From positions 21,522,927-21,586,926 of the forward strand of contig NC_054082.1 in the NCBI RefSeq assembly GCF_017562075.2: DNA of 64,000 bases, in the 5' to 3' direction. The DNA comes from Anopheles merus. Lineage: Eukaryota > Arthropoda > Insecta > Diptera > Culicidae. This document shows, piece by piece, positions 37,424-47,900 of this stretch (positions within the stretch are counted from its first letter, which is position 1; every line of letters begins with the position of its first letter). A program made the translations under genes and the position numbers. The notes beneath the pieces were generated by a model. It did no database searches. It was not told the DNA's origin and saw only the letters and a list, made by a program, of their open reading frames with translations.

Positions 37424-40360
37424 GAGGCCGCTTGAAAAAAGGGATCACCGTACGTTACCACCCTCTCTCCCCTTTTCTGCCGCCGCAAGCAAGCAAGCAA
37501 GCCAGCAGCAGCAGCAGCAGCAGAAGTAATACAGTATGTCCGCGCCTCGTTTTCTATTATTCGACTTATTCAATTCGATACGTGTGTAAGAGATGGCCGT
37601 AGCAAAACAAAGGAAGCAGAGTAGTAGCAGTATCAGAATACGGCCAGTCGCCTATTGAGCCTGGAGGATGTGTGCTGCGTTTCTCCCGTGCATCATCAAC
37701 CCTGTGCTGCAGGACCCCACACTATTTCGCTTTGGTCGTCAGGGCACAGGGTACAGCGCGAAATGCTTCATTCGAGCAGGGCAGAGTTGGAAGTTTCACA
37801 CGCACACACACATCTTTTAAAACGCCGCCAATCGCCAACCGCGTTTCGCAGTAGCTAGATAACAACATTCGGCCAAACCAACTCGACGTGCGACGAGGTG
37901 GTCGCAGGGGGAGCGTTAAAGGGAGAGAGGTTCACCCCCCCCGGGGACAGGTGCTTCCAGTGGGTGGGGAGGGGGGGGGATTCGTGGAGCGTTCGTTCGT
38001 AACATTTAGCCATTTTACCGTGATTGATACGCACAAAGCAGATAGTTCCGTGGTTACAAATTTAGCAGCAAGAGTTTCATTTGTCACATAATGTGTGGGG
38101 TCGCATTAGGGAGGGGCAGTGCAATGCACATGTTTTTGGGTAGGGGGGGAGGGTGGGGGAAGGGGTATACACTTTGAAGCGGAAATCATACAAGAGTCGC
38201 ATCCAGCTGTGCGCGCTTTAGAACTTTCTCCTCTCTCTCCCTCTCTCCAGCCCCCCCCCCCCCCGCCCTGCTATTTCTCTCTGGCAAACATCCTTTGCCG
38301 GCAGTTACGATAACACTTATGTTACAAAACGAAGAAGAAGAAGAAGAAAAATCATAACAAATAAGAAGAAACAAGCTGGCGATATGTATAGGCAATGTTT
38401 ATATCTAATCTTTGTACCCAGAAACACGGGAGCTAACGTTTCTTCACTTGTCTGCCTGTAAAGAGAGCCAAACATAAGGAAGGGGTGGTGTAACATTAAT
38501 TACGACCATTTAGGTAATCTTAGATATCTCTTTTGCTCTTAAACTCATGTGTCTACTATCCGAGGAACGAACGCGTGTAATGAAGTACGAAAGTATGCAC
38601 GAAATTGCGAAATAATCCAAATGCTTTTTTTCTCTGGATGATGATGATGATGAAGATGTTGTTTGTTGTTCCTTTACACGAAATCATCCGGACGGTGGTA
38701 GTATAGGCCAATGGTGTGTGCGTACGCGCGCAAGTGTGTGTGTGTGTGTATGTGGTTTGGTTAACCTAATGCAAGGACGATGCATTTCACAAGCAAACAT
38801 ACATAGAAGAAGCAAAAACAATTACGACTCACTGTCCGGAGGACGAAAACGAACAGCTACGGTAAAACATTCACACATTCACTTTAACACACGCACCCCG
38901 TGTAGGGGTGGTACCATTGACCGGGATACGGTAAGGGCGACCGGGGCGGGGTGTGCAGGCTGACGTTGTGTCCGGGTTGTGCAAAATGCACGGATGCGTT
39001 TGAATAGACTAGTAAGATTTCTAAAAGAAAACCCCGCCAGGACAGTGCTCCGACGTGTGTTAGATAAAGAGAATTGAGATGGGAAGCAAACGGCATACAT
39101 ATACCCACACTTACAGACACGCAATCCATAAATAATCCGATATTTTAGGTTTTACTATTAATCGAACCATGAACGCGAAAAGAAGAAGAAGAAAAAAAGT
39201 ATGACAGTAAACAAAACAAACTCAACAAATTGACCTTAATTACATCATTTCCTTTTAGTACGTTGGCTGACACTAATAACTTCGCTCCCAGCAGCAAGAA
39301 GGTTCGCTCTATTCGCTTCTCGTATGATGCAGACTCGTTGGTATCGGTTCCGGACGTGGATAGCACAATAGCTTTACTATAACTATTACATGCGAGGGGG
39401 AGAACTCTCAACAGATGGGATGGGGCGGGATAGTTGTTTTTGGCCATAGGGGTACGATGTAGCAAAACTGACGTAGTATTATTGCTTGTGTTTCAGTTGT
39501 AGTTGTGTTTCGAATCGTTCGTTTCACACTATCACAATTGTGTTCAAACAGTGCCCGTGGGCGGCGGCGGCATGGTACTTGCGAAAAACATGACCAAACC
39601 GAACACACGTCTTTTACCGCCACTCGCACTCGCACTGTCGGTTCAAAAGCAATCCCCCCATCTTTAGCTACACATTCAAAAGTTATAGTATGTCAATTTG
39701 TACAAAACACATCTGGTTAATTGTACCCGCTGCTACCCACCCACCCACACTCGAGGCGGGAACTCGGGACCTTTTTGGTATGGTTGATTTTGTTCGTCGT
39801 GATCGTTTAGGACTGCCCATTTTGCACTCAGTTACTCCAGTTGGTATGAAGGAATGTTTTGGGAGGAGGGGGGGATAACAATGTGTACCACAAGCATTAA
39901 CCGCGAAGGTAGAGGGAAAGAATCTACTGTAAGTAGATGCTAAACACTCAGGCCACATTGGGGCCCCATGTGCACGACACATGCCAGGTGCGTTCCAATG
40001 CTATAGGAATATTATGTGCAAAAATTCAACTAACGGCAACAAAGGTAACGTGTACTCATGGACGGACGTGGACGGAACATAAGCTGGGAGGAATATGGGC
40101 GTGTGCCGGTACTTTGCCAGAGAGATTCTGTCCAGGTGTGTGTGTGTGTATGTGTGTGAAGCCTCTGCAGAAATCTTTCAGGGTTAATCATAATATTGAG
40201 ATATATATATATAAAAATATGTGAACGTTTTGCAATCTTCTGAAATTGTGTATCTAATCCGCATACCACCAAAATGGCAAACGCAAACCACACAAACGAA
40301 TTATATACTAAACACATACCGCAAACCTGGGCTGAGATGGCGAAGAGATGGCGTGAGAGA

Positions 40361-40364
<4 letters not shown>

Positions 40365-40405
<41 letters not shown>
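40365..40405. repeat. (GA)n microsatellite
   Basis: About 20 GA units, uninterrupted. Confidence 0.95.
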
Positions 40406-40406
<1 letters not shown>

Positions 40407-41178
40407 CAGAGAGGATAGATTAAATTTGTAAAATTACAACAAACAAACAAAAAACGATCAATACTACTCCTTCGAGACAGGTAAAAAACGAAGAATCGGA
40501 GGAAAACAAGAAGTGATGCTTTGTCCGCAGCAAGTAGTAAACACGCCTCCCTGGAGGGTGCAGGTGTATGGTAGAGCGATTCCTGCTACATCTTCTGACT
40601 TTCACGTTTGTGTTCCGATAGAGCAAAACAGCACACAGGTGTTTGGTTGGTGGCTGTACGCAATACCACATCCTACCAAGCTCACTGTTTTACCTACAGT
40701 AGTCAAGCTGCAGGGCAAATGGATAGTCCAATGTGGTGGTTGGAATGAACGCCGCGGGCGAAGGCTTGAAGGGGTTTATCTGCAACGGCCAGTGGTTGCA
40801 ATAAGCCCAGAGCAATCCGATTTGGTTGGGGTGTCAGTTGCACTTTCCATGCTTTTCCAGAGGAATGGAATGGATCCTCTCAACCACCACCGCCCGTACC
40901 GGATTATTCATTGCCATGGTGTGAAGGAAGATCTCTTTAAACAAAACATTGCCTTTAAACAAGGGACAGGACATGTGCGTGCGTTTGTGTTTCCTCTATT
41001 TTCTGCCATCTGATGGTGAGGCGTAAACAGCGCCTATCATATTCAGCATTAAAAATACAATCGTTCTGCGCTGCATGGAAATAGAAAGCAAACAAAAGGA
41101 CTGTAATTTGCGAACTGCAGTGTGCGGGGAGGTAGCATGTCGCAGGAGAAGGAGTGGTCAAAAGGAGTAAAGATAACA

Positions 41179-41184
41179 AATAAA
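41179..41184 (+). promoter_or_regulatory. Candidate distal poly(A) signal for Ras
   Basis: AATAAA on the plus strand, 3.76 kb after the Ras stop. Shorter transcripts using variant signals are possible. Confidence 0.3.
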
Positions 41185-41280
41185 CAAAAGAAAGAATAAC
41201 AAACTGTACTCCACATTCGGATTTTTTCGTGAACTCGCGAACAACAACCATCGTACGATCGAAGGGGACTGCATGATCGC

Positions 41281-41286
41281 TTTATT
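41281..41286 (-). promoter_or_regulatory. Poly(A) signal of mRpL47
   Basis: TTTATT on the plus strand (AATAAA on the minus strand), 44 nt past the mRpL47 stop. Confidence 0.6.
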
Positions 41287-41329
41287 CACCCATGGCGCGG
41301 CCACTGACCAGAGGGAGCTGTTTAATCTA

Positions 41330-42281
41330 TTACGTGCTGCTGCTGCTGCTGCCACTCTTCACCGAATGGTTCATGCGAATTTTATCCAGCTTGTACAGCT
41401 TCTCCACGTCCACGGTGGGGAAGCGTTGGGCCAGCGTTTCCCGATCGATGTTCGGAAACCGGCGCAACAGATGGACCACCTCGTTGCGCTCCCGGTTGCG
41501 CAGCTTGCGCTTCTCGTTGTACAGTCGCTCGCGGTACAGGCGCAAAAACTTCCACACGGCCGAGCCGCCGAACGTGAACTTGTGCCGCTCGTTCCACTTG
41601 CGGTTGGCGTACTTCGGTATCACGTGCTCGAACGCACGGTAGTAGAACCGTATGCCGAGCTCGTTGGGCACAACCTTACCGGGCCGTTCGCCCGTCTCGC
41701 CCGTTTCCAGCTCGTAGTAGGCACGGTTTCGCTCGCGCACCACTTCTTCCAGATTTTCCATCGATTCCTTTACCTGCGGGGAGGGGTTTATTGTATAGTT
41801 AAACCGTTCCGCCCGCACCATTACACAGACACGCGTACCGTACCTTATCTAAGCGCTCCGGGCTGGGGAACAGCTCCATCTTCTCCTTGCACTCGTGCTC
41901 CATCGTTAGCAGCATGTTGCGTTCCTTCAGCAGCACGAACCACAGCTGGTGCAGGTCACTGTTCGACTTGATGCGCAGATCGTCCTTCGTCCAGCCGCGC
42001 CCGTGCTTTACCTCCTGCTCGCCCCAGTTCTTTTTATCGTCGAAAAACTGCATCAAATCGTGCCGGGGTGCGGTGGTGGAAATCGCCCGCACTGATGATG
42101 GTGCTGCGTGCCTGCAACAACAAAATGCACCGGTCGGTTTTTATGTAACTTTAGGAGGGGTGGATTTTGGGAACCTCCAAACGTACCTTTGCAGTGTGGC
42201 AAACACTTGCTGTGTGTTGACTGTTGCGAGGCATTTGGAAAGCTGCTGTGAAATCGGAAGAATGTGTTTTAAAATATTCAT
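41330..42281 (-). CDS. mRpL47: Mitochondrial large-subunit ribosomal protein mRpL47 (uL29m)
   Basis: Three exons: 42281-42187, 42111-41844 and 41773-41330. They sum to 807 nt (268 aa) with introns of 75 and 70 nt. The core matches the MRPL47 family closely: DLMQFFDDKKNWGE, DLHQLWFVLLKERNMLLTMEHE, FPSPERLDKV and ERNRAYYELETGETGERP. The bacterial uL29-like helix pair is in the central part, with a mitochondrial C-terminal extension. The first about 45 residues are rich in Ser, Thr, Gln and hydrophobics with few acidic residues, as expected for an import presequence. Role: structural protein of the mitoribosome 39S subunit near the peptide exit tunnel. The gene lies head-to-tail with PDPR (about 415 nt from the PDPR stop to this start), so both transcribe leftward. 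Confidence 0.94.
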
Positions 42282-42551
42282 TTTAGTTTTGCGAATTAAC
42301 TTTCTGCCAAGGCTTCCGGAGAAGCGAAATGTGTTTTGCCTTGGTAGTTTTTATGTTTACGTTCTGCTGACAGCCATCGCGCGCGGCCTGACGTTTGTGA
42401 CGTTTCTGTTCAGGGTTGTATTGCATGTCTGCCGTTCGCGAGGGTTCTGTCGCGGCCCTGTGAATCACAGCCTACAGGCCTTTTTTCAATAGAACAACCA
42501 CTTCCTTCGTTTCGTAATTTGCTTTTTTTTATAAAATAAATTATCTCATTT

Positions 42552-42557
42552 TTTATT
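42552..42557 (-). promoter_or_regulatory. Poly(A) signal of PDPR
   Basis: TTTATT on the plus strand (AATAAA on the minus strand), 138 nt past the PDPR stop and 270 nt upstream of the mRpL47 start. Confidence 0.5.
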
Positions 42558-42695
42558 GTGCACTGCTTAACAATATTTACTACGTACTAGTTGCGAGGAG
42601 CTATTTTTGTACATTCACTCAAATCACCCTTAGTATACAGTAAGATCTTCGGCCAGGCCGATTGCATGAATTAATGCATTTTCAACACAAAAAAC

Positions 42696-45600
42696 TTAAC
42701 TTTTCTGCTGCTTCTTCTCCTTCACAACGGTCGGACGGTACGATTTGCTCAAATCCTGCCGCTCGTTCGCGCTGGCCATTGCCGCCTTCGGATGGATGTG
42801 TTGCGTCAGCCGGAACCGCTTGCCGGCAATGTCGATGTGGTACACCGCATCCTTATCCATGATGAACTCGGTCGTGATCGTGCGCACCGCGTTACTGTCC
42901 GGGCGACTAATGTAGCCCAAACAGACGAGCTTTTCCGACGCAAATCCATAGCTGGAGGAGAACATCGATTAGAAAGAGCGATTAGATAGGCCTCTTTTTC
43001 CAATGAGCGATCGATCACCAAACTAGTTATGGGAAAAATGAAGTTTTTGTCGGAATCGATTCCGGCTAGCTCCAAAGGAATCGGAGCTTTCCGGAATCGG
43101 ATTCGACTCCCGCATTGGCTTCGGAATTGGTTCCGGAATTGAAAATGGTTCTGAAATTGAAATTGCTTCAGAAATCAGAATCGGCTTCGGAACGGAGTCG
43201 GTTCCGGCATCTCCATAAGAATAGTCGCTTGGGTTCAATGATGCTTCGTATTGATAATGAAAATTTACTTGTAAACGATCCATTTTCATGACCATTCCGG
43301 AGCTAATTCCATTTCTGAAGTCAATCCTGATTCCGTTACCCGGGCAAATTGCGATTTCCAGGTCGATTCCGATTCCAGAGCCGATTCTGATTCCTGAGCT
43401 GATTCCGACTCTGGAATTGGCTACGGAGTCAACTCCGCAATCGATTCTGACTCTGGAATAAGCTACGAATTCAACTCCGGAATCGATTCCGGAATTGGTA
43501 TCGACTCCGGAATCGGAATCGACTCCGGAATCGAAATCGTATCCAGCATCGGAATCGGCCCCGCAATTGATTCCGAACACGGATTCGGAATCGTGTAGGT
43601 CCGATTCCGAGCTCCCACCACCACTACACCAAACTTACCCGGCGGAGGTAACGGTGCCGCAAAATTCGTTGTTCCTGTACAGCGGCTCACCACCCCACGG
43701 CCACACGTCCTTGTCGATGTCGATGTCCTCCACGTGGAACAGCACCAGCCGCTTCCGCAAACCGTCCCGCTTCTGGCGCTCCAGCGCTTGCCGGCCGATA
43801 AAGTTTTCCTTTTTCTTCAATTGGGAAATCTGTGAATCGACCAGAACACAAAAAACCACACCCACACACCACACACACACACACATCATGCAGACGGATA
43901 CACATACGAGCGGTACTTACATCCAACCGTACCGAGTAAAACACGCCCGCCTCGAACGGGGTCGTCATGCTGGTCAGCTCGTCGCCCCAAAACGGTATAA
44001 ACTTGTCGATGCGCAGCAACCGTTGCGTAAGCGTGCCGACGTCGCGCGCCCCATAATCGCGCCCGCGCGTAATCAGCCGATCGTACACGTGCAGCGCGTA
44101 CTCGGACGGCACGTACAGACAGTAGCCGGGCATGCCGGTGTGCGTGAAGGACATGATCATGACGTCGCTCGCGTAGCCAATGTTCAGCTTCCGGTAGCTG
44201 AACGGTGCCAGCCGGACGTCCGAGTTGGACAGTTCGCTCATCAGCAGGGTCGACTTCGGTCCAACCACGTTGATCACGGTGTACATCGAGGTGACGTCGT
44301 TCAGCTGGACGGACGCGTCGGTCGGCAGGTTGCGCGACATCCACTCGTAGATGCGCGTCTGCTGCGAGGAAGGCGATATCATGAAGTAGCTCTCCTCGGT
44401 CTGGCGGATCAGCATGCAGTCGTTCTCGTAGCCGCCGCGCTCGTTCAGCATCCCGGTGTGCACGATGTGGCCGACCGCGATGTTCACGTCGTTCGCGCAC
44501 ATGTACTGCAGGTAGCTGAGCACGGCGTTGCCGCCCGACCCGACCGCGTCCGACTGGATGCCGGGCTTGATTTCGATCTTCGAGAAGGACGAGATGTCGA
44601 TGATGCCGACGTGCTGCGCGCAGGCCTGATACTCCTTCTCCATGTGCTGGAAGAACTTGGGCTTGTAGAAGCTACCCTCCGGCAGGGTGGGCAGCGGATC
44701 ACCACCTGCAAATGGGGGAAGCATTATTCAAATTCCGTGCATTCGAATAGAAATGGGTACTTACGCCGATAGTCCGCATCGAAGTAGAGCGCCCGCTCGT
44801 AGCCCATTTTCGTGCCGAACACAGCGCCCCGTGCCTCCAGCACGCTGTACAGTGGCGAGCAGCGCAGCTTGCGCGCAAACTTGTACTCGGCCTGGCTCGG
44901 GTAGAGGATCGCGTACTGGCGGCCCACCACCTCCCGGATGCGCTGCTGCAGGTACTGCCGGTTGTTGTGCAGGTCGAGAAAGCGCTGCACATTGAACGGC
45001 AACATATCGATCGTCGGCGTGCCGCTAACGATCCACTCTGCCAGCGCCTTGCCCACGCCGCCCGAGCCCTGCAGCGGGTTGCCGTTCATGCCGCACGCCA
45101 CGAAATAGTTCTTCACCTCGGCCGACTCGCCAAAGATGAACCGCCCGTCGGGCGTAAAGTTGTCCGGGCTGTTGCGCACCGTCGGCATGCGGAGGTCGCG
45201 CAGCACCGGCAACCGATCGACCGCCTTCTCCCACAGCGCCGCACAGTGGCCCGGATCGTCCTGCAGACGCTCCTGCCAGGCTTTCGGGATGTCCTTCGTC
45301 TCCTCGAACGCCGGCTTGGCGTCCTTCTCGAACCAGCCGACCAGCAGCGACTGGTCGTACTGGCGCGCGTACAGGTTGGAATCGTAGTCGCGGATGCAGG
45401 GCAGCAGATTGTCGTCGTCGGTCGGCAGGTTGAGGGTGGGCGTGAGCGCGTAATAGTGCTGGGCGGGGTAGGCCGGCACCCGGACCGGTGGTTTGCACTT
45501 GAGGCCGAGCTCGCGCGCCCACATGCCGCTACAATTGACAAAGTACTCGCACGTGATCGTGCCGACGTCCGTTTCGACCGAGTAGACGCGCTCATTTTTT

Positions 45601-46334
45601 GTATTGATCTGCAAACAAAAGCGAAGGATAAATTAAGATTACACGATCTTGCAGCATCGCTACACCCCCTCCCCCACCCCCCTAAGTTTTCACAGTCACA
45701 GCCTACTTACATACTTCACCTGACAGCCCTCGAAGTATTTAACGCCTTTGCGCTTCGCCTCGCTCGCCAGCACCTGCACGACGGCGGCCGGATCGGCAAT
45801 GCAGTCGTCCGGCACGTACACCGCACCCTGCAGATCGTCCGTGTAGAGGAACGGGTGCAGCTTCCGGGCCGTCTCCGAGTCGATCAGCTCGGCCGCCATG
45901 CCGGTCGGCAGAATGTAAGCCGCCCGGCGCTGCAGCGCAATGACGCGATCGTGCGTTTGCGCTAAATTAAGACTGCCACACCGTCGCAGGCCAATGTCGT
46001 GGCCCTGGTCCTGCAGCCGCTGGTACAGCTTCAGGCTTTCCACCACAATGTTGCGCTCGGGCGTCGGCTTGAACAGCCCGATCGTGCCGGACCCGAAGTG
46101 GGACGTCCCGCTGCCCACCTTGCTCTGGTCCAGCACGAGCACATTGCTCCACCCATTGTCCGCCAGGTGGTAGGCAACCGAGTTGCCCAACAATCCTGCC
46201 CCTGCCACTACGACACGTGCCTGGCGGCTGACCTGAGGGGTCGTTTCGCTGCTGCCCAGCCGAACCACGGTTCCGCACGTATGATTTCCCGTAGCCCGTG
46301 GCCCAGGTACGGTTTTAAGTAGTTTGTTCCACAT
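42696..46334 (-). CDS. PDPR: Pyruvate dehydrogenase phosphatase regulatory subunit (PDPR)
   Basis: Five exons: 46334-45711, 45608-44765, 44705-43921, 43829-43639 and 42951-42696. They sum to 2700 nt (899 aa). The N terminus (MWNKLLKT...) is basic and suits mitochondrial import. A FAD-binding dinucleotide motif GAGLLG is at residues 45-50, followed by a DAO-type oxidoreductase domain and then the GcvT/aminomethyltransferase-like domain. Text diagnostic of PDPR rather than dimethylglycine or sarcosine dehydrogenase includes HIVHTGMLNERGGYENDC, TTPFEAG and DVWPWGGEPLYRN. Known role: it lowers the Mg2+ sensitivity of PDP1 phosphatase and so restrains reactivation of pyruvate dehydrogenase in the matrix. 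Introns are 102, 59 and 91 nt, but intron 4 is 687 nt because of a transposable-element insertion. The start is the first ATG; an upstream in-frame GTG is ignored. Confidence 0.93.
43016..43023. repeat. 8-bp target-site duplication, left copy
   Basis: CACCAAAC, identical to 43627-43634. Confidence 0.8.
43024..43626. mobile_element. hAT-like non-autonomous foldback element, copy 2, in PDPR intron 4
   Basis: A 603-bp insertion between perfect CACCAAAC duplications. It starts TAGTTATGGGA, and its other end reads TAGTGGTGGTGGGA on the minus strand, a short imperfect terminal inverted repeat. The interior is almost wholly degenerate GGAATCGG / TTCCGGAATTGG units on the left and the inverse GATTCC / GACTCCGGAATC units on the right. 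No transposase is encoded; the long frame through it on the minus strand is repeat-derived. Removing the element plus one duplication (611 nt) leaves a 76-nt intron. Termini and subrepeats resemble the copy at 22339-22817. The hAT assignment rests on duplication length and termini. Confidence 0.8.
43627..43634. repeat. 8-bp target-site duplication, right copy
   Basis: CACCAAAC. It lies two bases from the GT (43638-43637, minus strand) of the PDPR exon 4 splice donor. Confidence 0.8.
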
Positions 46335-47140
46335 TTCCACGACTTTCCGGTTGTGCTGCACTGCTATCTAATCCACTGGCTTCACCAGCGCGAGAGCGTA
46401 TCTTGCCAATCGCACTATTTCGGGGCTTACATAATGCAATTTAAATCTTCCACCTAGTGCCTTTGGACGGAGCGGCGCGAACTGATCGCGTGCTGTCGCG
46501 CGAATTGACTCATTAACAGCAGCCGGGCCGAGGTACGCGAGATTGTGCACGGTGCGTTGAAAAACACGGTCGAATGCTTCACGGACCGCCTGACAGTGAT
46601 CAATATCCGATATTATCGTCAGTCAACTGTCGTAGAAAATCTGGTTTTGGCGAGGCACATGCGCAGTTGGTGGATCTTGTCTTTTTTTTTTGTTGATTTG
46701 TCCTCTCGTTCGTGGCACAAAATATCATGCTACCGCGTGCATTTCAAGGACGTGCATGTATGTGTGAGAGCCAGTGTTTGTAAACAAAACCATGTGGGAT
46801 GTTGTTTACGTCCTCCCCCTTCCCGCGAACGGTGCTTCTCTCTTTCACCGCTAAAACCGAACCCTCAAGGACGTGCTATGAGATCTAGTTAACTTTGCTT
46901 TGCTTTCTTTCGATTTTCACATTGCGCACCGAGACAACATAAGCATTTGCAGCTCAACTGTTTAATGTATTGTGCAGCAAAATGTTGGTTTCAAAAACCA
47001 TACCGACCTATTGTGAAACATTACCGTTCAGAAACCATCTAACACGTGCGTGGTGCTGCCGCGGTAACGGAGACGAGATCACCGGCTAATTATTGTGCAT
47101 TGCCAGCATATGCACCGCAAGGCTCAGTCCCCACTTCCCA
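46335..47140. other. PDPR promoter region and 3' flank of the ChaC gene
   Basis: About 800 nt without a gene. It contains a T9 run (46682-46690), a TGACA pentamer at 46591-46595 upstream of PDPR, and a minus-strand ATTAAA (plus TTTAAT, 46961-46966) that could end the ChaC transcript. Confidence 0.45.
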
Positions 47141-47900
47141 CTAGCCTTCCTTACTAGCTTCCGACCGGCTGGTATCCCCATCCGTCGTCGGTGGCTCTGG
47201 CCTACACTCACGCTTTAGCAGCAACTGCTCCAGCTCGAACAAATGGTCATCCCGCTCGCCCGGGTAAAGCTGCCTCATCGCTTCCGCCAGTTTGTACACG
47301 TACTCCGGGTTTTTCCCACTCTGCCCAGCGGACCCCAGTATCTGGTCCGCAATCTCGTCCAGCGTGTCGTGCAGCCCGGCAAACGATGGATTGTCCTGCG
47401 TGGCCACGTACAGCAGTATCGGTTGCGGTTCGTTCAACTGTGCCGTGCACGGCGGGTAGGGATAAAACTTCACACAGTGCCGGTCGTAGCCGTTCTTCTC
47501 CCGGTGGTCAAGGTGGCTCAGTACCTGCAGCTTCTCCGACGCACCGATACGGTAGCCCATGCCCCACACCTTCGATTCCGGGTCGTCCGAGTGTACCAAA
47601 GTCACCACACGGCCAGGCTGCAACAAACCAAGATAAGTGTGTGTTTGTTACGTTTTTTTTTTCATTTATGTAACTTTCCCGCGGGTTTGCACTTACCCGG
47701 TCCTGTGTGCCCCGGTGGTCGATACTGTTTTGGAAGAAGCGCCGCAAAAATCCTTTGATGTAGCCGGTGCGCTTCTCCTCGTACGGAAAGTCGGCCTTCC
47801 ATACGAGGGAGCCATACCCGAAGATCCAAATGTCCTGCTGGCCGTCTTCCGCGCCCTCGAACGCCTGCGGTATCCGGTTTCCGTGGGCCGCCTCGCTCAT
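47141..47900 (-). CDS. ChaC-family gamma-glutamylcyclotransferase (glutathione-specific)
   Basis: Two exons: 47900-47697 and 47617-47141. They sum to 681 nt (226 aa) with a 79-nt intron. The family's nucleotide-like glycine motif FGYGSLVW is at residues 27-34, then FPYEEKRTGYIKGFLRRFFQNSIDHRG. The conserved LDHREK carries the presumed catalytic glutamate (E108). Known role: cleavage of glutathione to 5-oxoproline and cysteinyl-glycine in the cytosol. Length is near human CHAC1 (222 aa) and longer than CHAC2 (184 aa), but the extra length is mostly a polar C-terminal tail, so CHAC1 or CHAC2 orthology is not resolved. The start at 47900 has a good context (ACG before ATG); the frame continues upstream without a better ATG. 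Confidence 0.92.

Larger units (their letters stand above)
37424..41184 (+). other. Ras 3' flank, possibly a 3.7-kb 3' UTR
   Basis: No recognised gene lies between the Ras stop and mRpL47. The first plus-strand AATAAA I noticed is at 41179-41184, close to the convergent mRpL47 signal, so the Ras 3' UTR could span most of this stretch. It contains (AGC)n (37504-37522), C and G runs (38251-38264; near 37970), (GAA)n (38331-38348), (GAT)n (38637-38652), (TG)n (38733-38748), (AT)n near 40203 and a long (GA)n. A 165-codon open frame at 40516-41013 has no recognisable domain. Confidence 0.4.

Noticed and set aside
43023..43580. 185-aa minus-strand frame rich in Asp, Ser and Gly
   Set aside because: Generated by the GGAATC/GATTCC subrepeats of the foldback element, with no independent coding evidence.
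43495..44772. 425-aa plus-strand frame across PDPR exons 3 and 4
   Set aside because: Overlaps conserved PDPR coding sequence antisense and runs into the GGAATC element; composition is His/Arg-rich and domain-free.
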